From Linyphia triangularis (Eukaryota > Arthropoda > Arachnida > Araneae > Linyphiidae), in contig OZ021729.1 of assembly GCA_963978545.1 (NCBI GenBank), forward strand, positions 83,494,670-83,558,669: 64,000 nt of DNA, written 5' to 3'. Shown piece by piece: positions 23,401 to 36,900 of this stretch. Both the position numbers and the translations under genes were made by a program. The notes under the pieces are model-generated. The model did no database searches. It worked only from the letters and a program-made list of their open reading frames with translations, and was not told the origin of the DNA. Position 1 is the first letter of the stretch, and each line of letters starts with the position of its first letter.

Positions 23401-26400
23401 TCCTAGTAAACTATGAAGGGTATTCAGAAACCACGACCCAATCTATATATTCAAATTGATAATTTAAGAGTGGAGCGTGTTTGGAAGCGTTTGTTAGGAA
23501 AAGGGGATTATGCAAATATTTAATGATGACTTTTTAAGGGAATGATTTTTGAAATTCCGCTTGAGTTTCTACTTTTAATTTGATGGATGCCGCACGATGT
23601 CCCACAAATACAAGGTCTGGCTATTAATTTCCAGGACTGACGTAACTGTAGGAGAACGAAAAGCCGGTAGATGGCGCTAATGATTGCATATTGAAGAGCG
23701 TTTTCTTGCGCAGGTGCAGTGCAATCTGCGCCATTCTGAAGTAAGTGGTTCTCGTGGAAAGGCGCATTAAAACATAGCTCTTAAATTCCTGTTGTCGAAG
23801 TGAAAATGGAGCAAAGAATTAACATTAAATTTTGCTTCAAATTGGGCAAGACAGCTGCGGAAACCTACGAAATGAAAAACAAGTTTACGGCGAGGAAGCA
23901 TTATCCCGCTCAAGAACTTTTGAATGGTTTAAACGCTTTCAGGACGGGAGCGAAAGCGTTGAAGACACACAGGTCGGCTGCAGTCCGTACGCACGCCGGA
24001 AGCAATTGAAAAAGTTCGCTATATGGTGAAATGTGATCGTCGATTGACTATTCGAGTACTCGCCAATGAATTGAACATGGATAAAGAGACGGTTCGGCAA
24101 ATTTTGACGCAAGACCCAGGCCAACGCAAGATTTGCTCCAGATTCGTTCCTCACCATTTAAGGGACGAACAAAAGCAATTGAGACTGGACGCATGTGGCG
24201 AACTTATCGACAACGCTGATACTGACCCTGCGTACCTGGATAGGATCCCAATTTGAAGCAAAATTTAATGTTAATTCTTTTCTCCATTTTCACTTCGACA
24301 ACAGGAATTTAAGAGCTACGTTTTAATGCGCCTTTCCACGAGAACCACTTACTTCAGAATGGCGCAGATTGTACTGCACCTGCGCAAGAAAACGCTCTTC
24401 AATATGCAATCATTAGCGCCATCTTCCGGCTTTTCGTTTTCCTGCAGTTACGTCAGTCCTGGAAATTAATAGCCGGACCTTGTAGAAGGACTCCCCTTTT
24501 AAAGGAGTGACACTTTTTTTCACTGATATAAAATGGCCAGATTTTGGGGCCGTTTTCTTATCTTTTCAATGTATAAAGTGAACATAAATTATCGAGCTCA
24601 TTTTTAGATTTCCATAAAACATAAACAAAGTAATGCACTTGCATGTTTAATGTTTTACTGAGCAGAAACATATTTCAAACAGTTTTGTGTTACACATTTA
24701 GGGGTCGTTCAAATATTACGTAAGCATGTTTTTGGTAATTTTTGACCCCCCTCCCCCCCTTGTCAGCAAAAATAAGCAAATCGCATACCCCCCCCCCCTC
24801 TATAATTACGTAAGCTTACGGTACCCCCCCCCCCCCTGCTCCTGATATTTTTTTTTTTTTTGTAACGTTAATAATCTAAAAAAAAGTTAGGATTCAATGC
24901 AAATAATGAACTTTAACTTAATTTTTTCTAGTTGCCTTTCGCAACTCTTCTTCGACTCTTTTTAACACCAACACTTCTAGTTCTTCGTCATTTTTAGAGG
25001 CATTTTTAAAATGACCCCATACCTCATTATTTATATCCTGAATATCTTTCAAGGGTTTGTTTGATGTAGACTTTTTAAAAGCTTCAAACAGCTTTTTATA
25101 TAAAATTTCAAGAAATGAAGACATATGTTTTTTTGTTTTTTTTTAAAAAAAGCAAATAGAAAGCAGAGCAACTATATTTGCTTAATCTTCAAAAAGTTCA
25201 AGGAGGATTGCAGTGAAAAGAGAAACTTGTTCAAAACACAACTCAATTCGGAATCTTGAACCTTAAACCATCTACTGTTCCATCTTAGGCGCCCGCCAGT
25301 CGCCAAGCGAAACAAAAACAAAAATTGTCTGTCACATAAGTTAGGTTTAATGTAGGATTCACGTCTCCAAACACCCAAAAGAGGGGAATCCCCTTTATTC
25401 ATTTTGAAACCTCAGTATTTTGCATCATCAATGTTTGATTGTAATTGGCTGAAGGCAGAGTACGTCACTCTTATGTGACGTAAGTTTAAATCCCTTAGAT
25501 CGATATGAATGGAAAGTCACCTATCCTAGAACTCGGTGTACAAAAGTGAAATTTTTTGTAAGTTTCATTTTTTTTAGAAATAAAGGGATTATTAAATGCT
25601 TACATAAGCATCACTCATACCCCCTCCCTCCCTTGTCAGCAAAAATAAGCAAATCGCTACCCCCCCCCCACCTAGGTTCTTACGTAATATTTGAACGGCC
25701 CCTTATTAAGTTCTACATAAACTCTCTTCTTCGCATGTAAAACATCGAGTCTCTATTCATCTTCACGCCCAAGCTCAGCAGTTATTAACCTCAGTGGTTT
25801 GCCGTTTGAGTTCATCAATATTGTAAATTATTGCGTGCTCCAATTATGGCGATTTGCATGTCCCTTTTGTTGCGAAACTGTTTAAAAGGAAGTCCTGATA
25901 CGAATCATTCTCTACAATCGCTATGTTACAATCTTCTAGCCCAGTGCATTTAGAAACTACTTTCTATAACCACCTTGACATTTGGTACGAAAAAGATCAC
26001 TTAACGAAATGACATAAATTGTTTTCATTTAATGTCTATCTATTATAAATGAAAATTCAATTACCAAAAGTAAAAACCAGGTGGAGCCACTGCATATGCA
26101 TCGACGTAAGGATTTCAAATATAAAATAAAATAACGTTAGACGCTATTTTCTAGTTTTTATTTTATGTCATTTTATTAAGTGCTCTTTTTCGTACCTACT
26201 CGCCAAATGTCAAGGTGGTTATAGAAAGTAGTTTCTAAATGCACTGGGCTAGAAGAATGTAACATAGCGAGTATAGGGAATGATTCTTAGTAGGACTTCC
26301 ACTTAAACCTCTCTCATTCATTTAAGCGATGACAGGGGTTTCTACATTATAATGTTTGTTTTATGGAACTCTGAAATGTGCTCGATAATTGATTATTACT

Positions 26401-29400
26401 CGATAATTTTTTCAATGTGCTTTTTTTCTCGCCAGTTTTTATTGCTTTTTATTTAGATAGTCTCAATATGATAAAGAAATCAATGTGATTTATATTTTAC
26501 AGTCAACGCTTTGAGTACCCGCGACCTTTAAATTTACCACTAAAATTCCCCTTTGAATTACTATTTTCTGAACTACTATTTCTTCAATAAAACACAACTT
26601 CAGAACTACTTCCACCAAAACAATGTGCTAGACTGAATACGATCCAAGTTTAACCCTAAGTCGGGCGCAATATTGAACCCGACGAGTTCAGGTGCAATAT
26701 GCTTGACAGGCGCATAAAAAAGAATCGCAAATTTATAATCATTATTTTTAATTTTATTATTCTAAAAGTAATCAATGATTACTATGGGAATATTTAAAGA
26801 AAAAATATGAAATTTGTTTAAAAAAAAGAACGCATTTTATGTTTAGAAAACATAACAAGAAATTTTCAGCTTTAAACTAAAGTGTCTTATTATCAAGGTA
26901 ACAAAGACAAAAAATTTGGTAAAATTTATACATTGCAGTGCATAGTTCAGAAGCCGATATTCACTCTGAAAATCAAAATGCAGTGGGTTGCCAGACGAAA
27001 AAGTTTGTTCTCTTTTTGACAAGTTATGACATATCTGGCAATCGGATTTTAATTCAACTCATTCCAAGTTGGTTTTTCATCAGTTTCGGCCATTTTTACT
27101 ACGGCAGACCAGTGGATTCGTAATCTACTCACTTTTCTGCAATTTCTATAAAAAAATTCAGAATGATGTTCGATGGGGTCTAAAAATTGCAGTCGCCTCT
27201 CGGACTATATTAGAGGCAGATTCCTACCTCTCGATGAGAGGAGAGGGAAACGAAAGCGTCAGAGCTGTGCCTCTCAGGCCGGTTGCGCCCGACTAAGGGT
27301 TAAGCTCCTAATATTTCCAAATAAATCTGCCGTGCGTGGAAAATCATGATGAACACGTATTAATACCTCACCCGGTACTGGTGACGTGACAAAAACACGT
27401 ACTAATGTGGGAACTAGCGTGCATGATGATTGTGGGAGCAAGCGCCATGATTCACGTTGAGACAGTCTGCGTTGCGCGAGCTTCTCAACAACAACTTTGA
27501 ATTCGGAGGAGATGGAATTTAGTAGCTTTTGACAAGTAAACATCTTACTGTGATGATTTGGTTGCGATCAATGGCGTGCTGCGGTACTGGACAATGAACT
27601 GTGTAGATGTCGTAAGAACTGTGTTATCTCTAATGAGTTAACGCTTCAGTATAACATCATATGTAAATAGTTCATCTTCAATTATATTATTACTGAAACT
27701 TCACCGAGTGTGATCATATTGTCTCCCACACTACTTTCACCAAAACAATGTGCTAGACTGAGTACCCCCCCCCCCCCTCTCCCGATCCAAGTTTAAGCTC
27801 CTAATATTTCCAAATAAATCTGCCGTGCGTTAAAAATCGAGATGAACACGTAATAATACATCACCCGATACGTGACAAAAACACGTACTAATACGTGAAC
27901 GGACCATAGAGAGTTAAAAACATTCGCTTTAATGCTGGAACTAAAGTAATATGTGGATAAGAGTTCAATTTGTGTGTTAAAAATTAATTTCGCAACGAGA
28001 TGCTAATTTAACCCTTTTAGGGCAGAACGACGATATATCGTTGAGCAAGCGTTGGTGTTTTTTACGCATTATAAGAGTTCTGCATTTCAGAAAAACTTTA
28101 TAAAACGTTATGAATAGTTCAAATTCTTTGCATTACAATAAAAAAATATATATTTATTAGAACTTTTTGTTATGTTTTCTTCTGGTTGGTGCCGAAGGAC
28201 TGATATTGATTATTTTATTGAAAATGAAATACTTATATTACATACTGCGAAACTTACACAAGATTGATCAACTGATGATAGGTATATAAATATAGTTGGT
28301 GCAAAAGCAACTCGTCTTTATATTTTCTCTCATAGTTTATATTCTAAGATTATTAATGTTATTTCTGTGCTTTTTTTTTTTTTTTATAAATATTGAAGTA
28401 TAATTGGTGCAAAATTATTCTCCCTTTCCCCCAAAATACGCTGCATTTTGAATTTCTTAAATATCGTTTTTAGTTTGGTTTTTATGGGAATTTTTCCAAG
28501 CCCTAGTAAATTCGTCAAATTCCTCCAGTTATCTTCACACAGGCATCCGTTTTTCTTGCTGAGCTAAAAGGGGTACGACCCCCCCCCCCCCCCCAAGAAT
28601 GAATTCAAAGCTCACCTTTTTTTTTTTTTTTTTGCTGTTTAAATCATCGATGGTTTGAATAACAGCCAAATGCAACTTCAGTGTTTCACAACTACTAAGA
28701 AAACCATTCGTATAGGCCAGTAGGTTTTGACTTTTTTTTTTTATTATTATGTTGCGCTGTCTAAACTTTAGTTTCTTCAAATAAATCACATGTATCAAAG
28801 GTTTAATTTTAATTGTGTATTTTTACTGATTAAGAAATGGTATTTCTTCGCTTCAGATCCAAAGTTAAATTGGAAGCTAGTCTTTAATTTATACAGATTC
28901 AATTATAATGGCCAGAAAAGACCAATTCAAAAGATAACCTCCGCTAAATAAGTTACTAAATATCAAAGGAATGGTAGATACTACAGATCCAAGGGTAATT
29001 AGAAAAGAAAAACTCCAGTCTTATTGACCGGGAAAAAAAATCTTTTAAATTATCCTGATCGCTTACAAATTAAGCCAACCTTTTATGAATTCCAATTATG
29101 TTTTATTTATTTACAGAAAGGACCTCTAATTTAATTTACCGTTTATGTATCGTCCAGATAATTATATTATGTCATATATAATCATCATTTAAAAATATTA
29201 TTTTAAAATTTGGAACACGCGTAATTTCTTTAATGTTCAGTCACACATCAATTTAATGAATATGTTCCCTAAAAATATATTAGACTGAGAGGCGACTGCA
29301 ATTTTTGGACCCCATCGAACATCATTCTGAATTTTTTATGGAAATTGGAGAAAAGTGTGTAGATTACGAATCCACTGGTCTTCCGAGGCAAAAATGGCCG

Positions 29401-30889
29401 AAACTAGTCAAAAATCGACTTTTAATAAGTTGAACTAAATCCAATTGCCAAATGCGCCATAACTTGCCAAATAATGAGCTTTTTTTATTTGGTAACCCTC
29501 ACTCTTTAATTTTTAATTAAGAAGGTTGCAGACGATTCAGATATCTGGCGACGGTCTACTTGCATCTATTAAAAGAGAGCCAAGTTGGCAATAAACATTA
29601 CGTCACTGATGACGTAACTGATGTCGCCAATTTGGCTTACTTTTAAAAGATAAAGTTTTCCGAGCCAAAGATCAGAAATCGTTTGAGCTTTTTCTCATTG
29701 AAAATTAGAATGCAGGGTTGCCAGACAAAAAAAAATTGTTCTCTTTTTGGCAAGTTATGACATTTGACAATCGGAGTTTAGTTCAACTCATTCCAAGTCT
29801 ATTTTTGATCAGTTTCGGCCATTTTTGCCTCGGCAGACCAATCTACTACCGTAATCTACTCATTTTTTTCTAATTTTTATAAAAAAATTCAGAATGATGG
29901 TCGATGGGGTCCAAAAATTGCAGTCGCCTCTCGGACTATATCTACTTAGTTTATTGCCGTCACAAACCTTTTTAATCTCCCGTCCATCTTTTTATTGCAG
30001 GATTTAACTCCTAGATCGCCAAGAGACAAGATGCATGAATCCATCCTGTCTATTATTTCCTACGTAGGGTGTGCCTTCTCGATAATCGGGCTAACCCTTA
30101 CAATCATAACTTATTTACTGTTTGGGTGAGTGTCTTCATTTTTAAATTCTTTGTATTAACTTCGAGTTCGTTTGTTGCTGACGGACAAATCTGTGGAAGC
30201 TAAACTAACCAACTTGCTTTCATCCAATCGGGCTGAAACTTGGCAGATAGATTCGATGACAATGCATTCTATCAAATTTTGGGACGGTCACTAAAGGTCT
30301 CTCTAACGGAATATGAATAATTCAATATGCCGTCATACAATCGCACTGAAACAGCATTTAACCGATCATTGAGGAAACTCTTTTCTGTTGCCAAAATTGT
30401 TTTAATAAATAAATAAAATTGTTTTAATCTGAATAAATAAATAAATAAATAAAATTGTTTTAATCTAAATAAATAAATAAAATTGTTTTAATCTGAATAA
30501 ATAAATAAATAAATAAATAAAATTGTTTTAATCTGAATAAATAAATAAAATTGTTTTAATCTGAATAAATAAATAAAATTGTTTTAATCTGAATAAATAA
30601 ATAAAATTGTTTTAATCTGAATAAATAAATAAAATTGTTTTAATCTGAATAAATAAATAAAATTGTTTTAATCTGAATAAATAAATAAAATTGTTTTAAT
30701 CTGAATAAATAAATAAAATTGTTTTAATCTGAATAAATAAAATTGTTTTAATCTGATTAAATAAATAAAATTGTTTTAATCTGAATAAATAGAATTGTTT
30801 TAATCTGAATAAATAAATAAATAAAATTGTTTTAATCTGAATAAATAAAATTGTTTTAATCTGAATAAATAAAATTGTTTTAATCTGAA

Positions 30890-30920
<31 letters not shown>

Positions 30921-33900
30921 AATTGTTTTAATCTGAATAAATAAATAAAATTGTTTTAATCTGAATAAATAAAATTGTTTTAATCTGAATAAATAAATAA
31001 TTATTTTAATCTGAATAAATAAATAAAATTGTTTTAATCTGAATAAATAAATGATATTTGGATGCGAATGCTTAAGTTCACGTTCATTTTAATAAATAAA
31101 TTTTGAAACGTAGTTTGCCGCATATTTTGCCGATACAAATGTTAATGATATCGGCGCTGCTTTTATGAATACTCGTATAAAAATTGGGAATGAAAATAAG
31201 TGATTTTTTAAACTTTGCTTTTATGGGTTGTATTATTATATCTATATTCTATGGCTAAAACTGATTTCGCATTAATTCTTCTACGGGTTTACCCTTCAGT
31301 TGCCTGAACCGCGACCAGACCGGTCGCATTCTGTCCAACCTCTGCTCCTCTTTACTCCTGATGAACCTGACCTTCCTGATGTTGGCCCTGGAGCCGGCCA
31401 CCGGTGGCCACCTTTGCGCGGCGTTGGCCATTCTGCTTCACTACCTGGTGCTGACTTCGCTGTCGTGGATGTGCGTCGAGGCCATCAATATGTACCAGCT
31501 GCTGGTGCACGTGTTTGCTTCTTCGGAAACGCATTTCATGCTCAAGAGGTGCCTGGTGGCTTGGGGTAAGAAATGGGATCATTCCTGTGTGGTCTTTGAA
31601 CCTTGTATTTACTCAACTCTTTAGTGCATAGTGTAGCATATATGCTTCACAACTTATCGAGGAGAAATTTTAGAATAGGAAAAAAAAGATTCGCTAGCAC
31701 GTGATGTTGCATGTCTGCTACATAACTGCTTCAATTGATTGATCAGTTGATCGATTAGGAAGAGTAAAGATGCACGGGCTTACTTCACTCGTTGAAAGAT
31801 TCATTGCTATGAAAGCATGAGCTCGCTGAAAGGTTCATTGCTGCGTAAGCTCGCTTCACTCACTAAAAACTTATTGCTACTTAAAACCTTACTATTACAA
31901 GCCCCTTACTTGTCAAGAAGAAAAGAAAAAAAAAAAACAGTTAATATTATAATACAACACCCCTTTAAGAATATTTTAACTCGCGATGTTTTTAAAAAGC
32001 AAAATTAGAGGGTCAAAACTATTGATGTTGAAACTTTCAGAGCTCTAAGACTATTAGAAGTCACTTTTTGTAAAAATATTAATTAAAAAACAAATTAAAA
32101 TTTTAAAATCTTTTTATCAAAAGTCCAATTATAAGACCAAAACTACTCGTTTTGAAAATTTCCGAACTGTTAACTGCCCAATTAGAACTCGTTTTGTAAA
32201 ATATTTGTTAATTAATTAAAAAAAAAAACTAAATAAATTTTAAAATTCTGTTTTTCAAAAGTCAAAACAACTTACGTTGAAAATTTCAGAGCTGTAGCCC
32301 TATTAGAAATCGTATGTATATACGTAGCATATAAAACTTTTGATTGGATATAATAAAAATGCATTTTATATTTGTATTTTTTATACAGGTGGTCCTCTGG
32401 TAATTGTAGGTGTAACAGTTTCATCCAACACTCACGCTTATTACGAAGGATTGCAGTAGTAAGTACAGCTTTACAAATTTGATATATTTTTCATTCGGAA
32501 ATATTCGACTTCCCAACCGCACATACTTTCCACAATCATGTATATACAATCACACTTGATTTTTTTTTTATCATTTTAAAAATCGGATTTTTTTGCACAT
32601 AAAATTACATAATTAGTAATGATGTTTAAATGAAAAAAATTTAAGTTTTATTAACAACAATTAACATTTAACTCGTTATAATTAGCATATTTTGGAACAG
32701 TGATTACTCGCGTTTTATAAGGCCAAGAAAAGAAATTATGGCTGGAAATTGTTTGTAATATGATTCTTAATGTTATGAACCTCCATCTAGTTGCTAGAAT
32801 ATATTTGTTTTCTAATAGATTTTTTTAACATTGAAATTAGAAAAAAAAATCGTAATTTTTCTAAAAACTTTTCAATTTAAAAATCTAGTAAAATTTATTT
32901 TCTTTTCCAATCAATTTGATTGATGTTCAAAACATTCTAATAGTTAATGCAGATTTCAATTCTCAAATCATTTTTCAAAAAAGACTACATCAAACTTCAG
33001 TTATCACTGTTTTAAATGAAGTTTCACGCGCCAAAAACACGATTTTTAGATAATGAGTTTAAAATGTTAAAATGCATTTTCAAAACAAAATAGTATACTT
33101 CAAACTAATAAAATAACTCTCTAGCCCTCAGATGGTACCATTATCTTGCAAAAATTCTATCTAGAGATTATTTTTAAGCAGAAATTCCGAAGTCGAAAAA
33201 TCGCTGATCCGGTTGCCACGCTACCCATTACGTGGAGGGAAGGCTGTATAGGATTCCCTTCCCTCGTGAATTGAGTATTGAGTCAAAAAGTTTGCTATTT
33301 ATTTGATTTTTTAACACTTACCGTAAAAATTGGATCTTCATTTTAGAAAATTGTAAAATATATAATTTTAGTTTTGAACTAATAAATGTAGATGCAGCCT
33401 ACATGCACTGCACGAGCCGCCACTCTGGTGTTTTTAGAAACAAACAATGATGTTGTTAGCATTTTAACCAAATAGGATTTTGTAGTCCATTGAGTATTGC
33501 ACTCGTAACATCTTTTCCTGAAATGTGTTTTAATAGGGATCATAAATCTATCTCTAACGCAGATAACTACAGTTTTTTTTTTTTTTTTAACTCAATACCT
33601 GCCAATATATAAGTATTGCTTAAAGACAAGTGCATTTTCGGATATAACAACAGTAAGAACACATAATTTATGACATTTTAACGAAAAGTAACTTGGTGTT
33701 TTATTATAGTCCGAGAGGCAACTGCAATTTTTGGACCCCATCGAACATCATTCTGAATTTTTTTATAGAAATTAGACCAAAGTGAGTAGATTACGAATCT
33801 ACTGGTCTGCCGTGGCAAAAATGGCCGAAACTGATCAAAAATCGACTTGGAATGAGTTGAACTAAAGTCCGATTGCCAAATATGTCATAACTTGACAAAA

Positions 33901-36900
33901 AGAGAACAAACTTTTTCGTCTGGCAACCCTGCATTTTGATTTTCAATGAGAAAGAGCGCAGACGATTTTTGATCTCTGGCTCGGAAAATTTGTATCTTTT
34001 AAAAGTAAGCCTAATTGGCGACATCAGTTACGCCATCCGTGACGTAATGTTTATTGCCAATTTGGCTCATTTGTGAAAGATGCAAGGAAGCCATCGCCAC
34101 ACATCCGAATCGTCTGCAACCTTCATAATTGAAAATTAAAGTGTGAGCGTTACCAAATAAAAAAAATACTCATTATTTGGCAAGTTATGGCGCATTTGGC
34201 AATTGGATTTAGTTCAACTTATTAAAAGTCGATTTTTGACTAGTTTCGGTCATTTTTGCCATGGCAGACCATGTGGATTCGTAATCTACTCACTTTTCTC
34301 CAATTTCTATAAAAAATTCAGAATGATGTTCGATGGGGTCCAAAAATTGCAGTCGCCTCTCAGTCTATTACGCTTTAAAAGGTTTTTATAAGCCAGCTTA
34401 CAAAGCTTTTGTAAAAATTAATTATAAAAAAAACACTAGTGTGTTTGTCTTCACATTTTTTCAATAGTTGTTGTTTACTGTTGTTTACATACCCGATGAA
34501 TAAAGTTCACGTGGTTTAAAACAATACAACAGATATTCAAGAAGAAAGAAAAAAAAGAAGCAGCACTGAGTCAATGAAGCAGGAACAAATTGACGATCTC
34601 TCTTCGTTGAGTGTAAGAAAGAAACGGTTGAAATTCCAAGTCCGGTAAGGATTCTGCGCAAAGGTGATTTCCGCCAAAAAATGTCAGCTCCGCCATTGTT
34701 TTAATGTCGAGAGAAACTGCCTATGGTTACCGTAATTTAGTGCGGTCTCATGTAAAAAAATTCTGGCGCAGAATCCATACCAGAGTTGAAATTTTAACGA
34801 AAGGAATTCTGTTGAAGTCTCATAAAAATTACAATTTGTAGTCTTCGGATAAACCCACTGATCTAACCAGGGCCCACTGATAAAGTTCAACAGTTCCAAC
34901 ACAATATTTCCTCCTAAGTAAATGTCGGCAGAAACATTGCTACTTCAAATCTAACAAAATGGTTAAACCTGTAGTAACAGCAATGTAGGTAATTTTAATA
35001 ACCATTTAAATTTTTAAAATACAATATCAATTTTTTTTCTTCTTTTTTTGAACATGTGGTCTGCGAATATTAACTAACTATCCGCTTTAATTTCTCTTCA
35101 CATTTCTTTGATGAGCTTTTGTTGCATCTGCAACACCAATTTACAAACGATTTGAAGTGGCTGTTATTTTGACCACTCGTCTCTAAACTACCAATGCGAG
35201 AAAGCTTATAAGCGGTTTCTGTTCGACAAGCAGATGAAGCCAATCGAATACTTCCGAATCTATGCTACGTAATAGGTTGCCTATGGTTACCAACACATTC
35301 TTACAAAATTAGGGGGGAAGTTACTGTATGACGATTGTTGAGTCTTCTTCGGCTTAACTCGTTCGCTGCTGATCACGTGACAGAGCGGAATGTCGGGTTG
35401 TAGCCCTTCCTGGTCAGACTGTTCCCTTTCGGTGTTTCCGTTCCTGCTGGAATTAACTGAAGTAGCAAAATAATACTTGTCATGTGACATAAAGATCAGA
35501 TACATCTTGTCTTCCTCCAAAAGGTTAAGTGGAAGTTTGTGTTTTCAAAACGCAGTTTCAGATAATTCCACTGAGTCAAAGAGGGAGGACATTTATCAAG
35601 ATCCTCTTCTTGTATTAGAATTTCTTAAGAGTCAACGAACTCATGGATCTCGTCTGACTCCGTTAGACATGGAGGATTACCAACAACAACAACAACAACA
35701 GGTAAACCCAGCAAAGAACGGCAACTCCGAACGTGTGCAGGCCGACCAAACGGTATAGTGGTTAGCTTTGCTAGCTTCTAGACCGCGAGGTGGCGGGTTC
35801 CGAGTCCAGTGTTAGGCATGGATGTTTGTAAATGTATGTTGGCTTGTCAAATGACGGATGCTTCGGCACATTATAGCCCTCGTGTTGCTGACGGCGTCAG
35901 ATAATCTGAAAACAACCAACCGAACGTCTGCAGTCTGATCTGAATAGGCTACAGGAGAATGACCCGACATCCCGCGCTGGCGCATGATCGGCAGCTAGCG
36001 TGTTAAGTCAACAACCAAGCATGAGTTATCCAGATGTCGCAGCTAGAGATCCGTGTATAGACCGTACATAAAAGGTTATCGTACGGCACATTTTCTTTTA
36101 TTATTTTCCGTTTCACCCACAAAATATTATTTCTGGAATTTTTTTTTTTCACATTCAGTAAAATTCTATTCGAGGAAGATTATATCGCGCAATATCATTT
36201 CCTTCTTTCTTCAGAGTTGGGATCAACCACATATGGATTCGAACGATTATATACAGCTTATGGCAAATTATAGACGTCATTTACTTAGAACCACCCAAGT
36301 AGTTTTATCTACTGGTGACTTTTCTAAGAAGGGAATAATATTAGAATTTATTAAATTATTTTATTTTACAAACACACATAGGAATATTTGCCTTTAAATG
36401 GACAATGTAATGAGTGAAAGTCGCCTAAGTTAAAACAAGAACTATTTCATTCTGTACTAATTTTAAATATTTAATATTTTATTTGAATGGTTATTTAAAT
36501 ATTTACGGATTATTAACTACAGATTTAGAATGTTCCAAAGAAGAACGGTTACATTCAAAAAGTGAATTAAAAAAAAAAGAGAGAGACCATGGAAATTTAC
36601 CGTATGCTGCATTCTGCTTGGGCATCTACGAACTTTTATCCATCCCCCCCCCCCCTTAATTTTAAAAATTAGTTCCAAAGTTCACTAAAAAATGGCGGGA
36701 TGAAAAATTAAAGAAAGAAAAGTCTGAATATGTTGCGAAAACTACAAAAACAATGTTTTAATTGCACCATTTTGTTTCTAGTTTGTAGTTTGTAGCAACA
36801 CGATTAGACTGTTTTTTTTTTATAGTTTATCGAAACAACCGCGCCATCTGTTAATAAACTTTATAACTATTTTTGAAAATTAACGGGACAAAATTCTCTG

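Larger units (their letters stand above)
26596..27910 (+). repeat. Tandem segmental duplication, left copy occupied by a MITE
   Basis: The segment around 26596-26653 plus 27304-27420 recurs at 27729-27910: 'ccaaaacaatgtgctagactga', 'gatccaagtttaa', 'taaatctgccgtgcgt' and 'cgtgacaaaaacacgtact' appear in the same order in both. The right copy has a poly-C expansion near 27767 and lacks the MITE. Confidence 0.85.
23394..30000. other. Intron 9 (6.6 kb)
   Basis: In order: a foldback mariner (23611-24482), a Harbinger-like element (24701-25702), a hairpin MITE (25897-26290), a piggyBac-like MITE (26654-27299) inside a duplicated segment, about 1.3 kb of AT-rich sequence with poly-C and poly-T runs (27910-29280), and a palindromic MITE (29283-29936) ending 64 bases before the next exon. 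Confidence 0.8.

Noticed and set aside
30391..31052. Regular repeat-spacer appearance suggesting a CRISPR-like array
   Set aside because: Units are contiguous, vary in AATA number and have no unique spacers; the context is an animal intron.
34203..34391. Frames in 26938-27296 and 33791-34391 with similar peptides
   Set aside because: They are the palindromic MITE arms read in various frames, not a gene family.
35741..35815. Possible functional tRNA gene
   Set aside because: The tRNA-like head is continuous with a SINE body, repeated ten times, and lacks a convincing cloverleaf.
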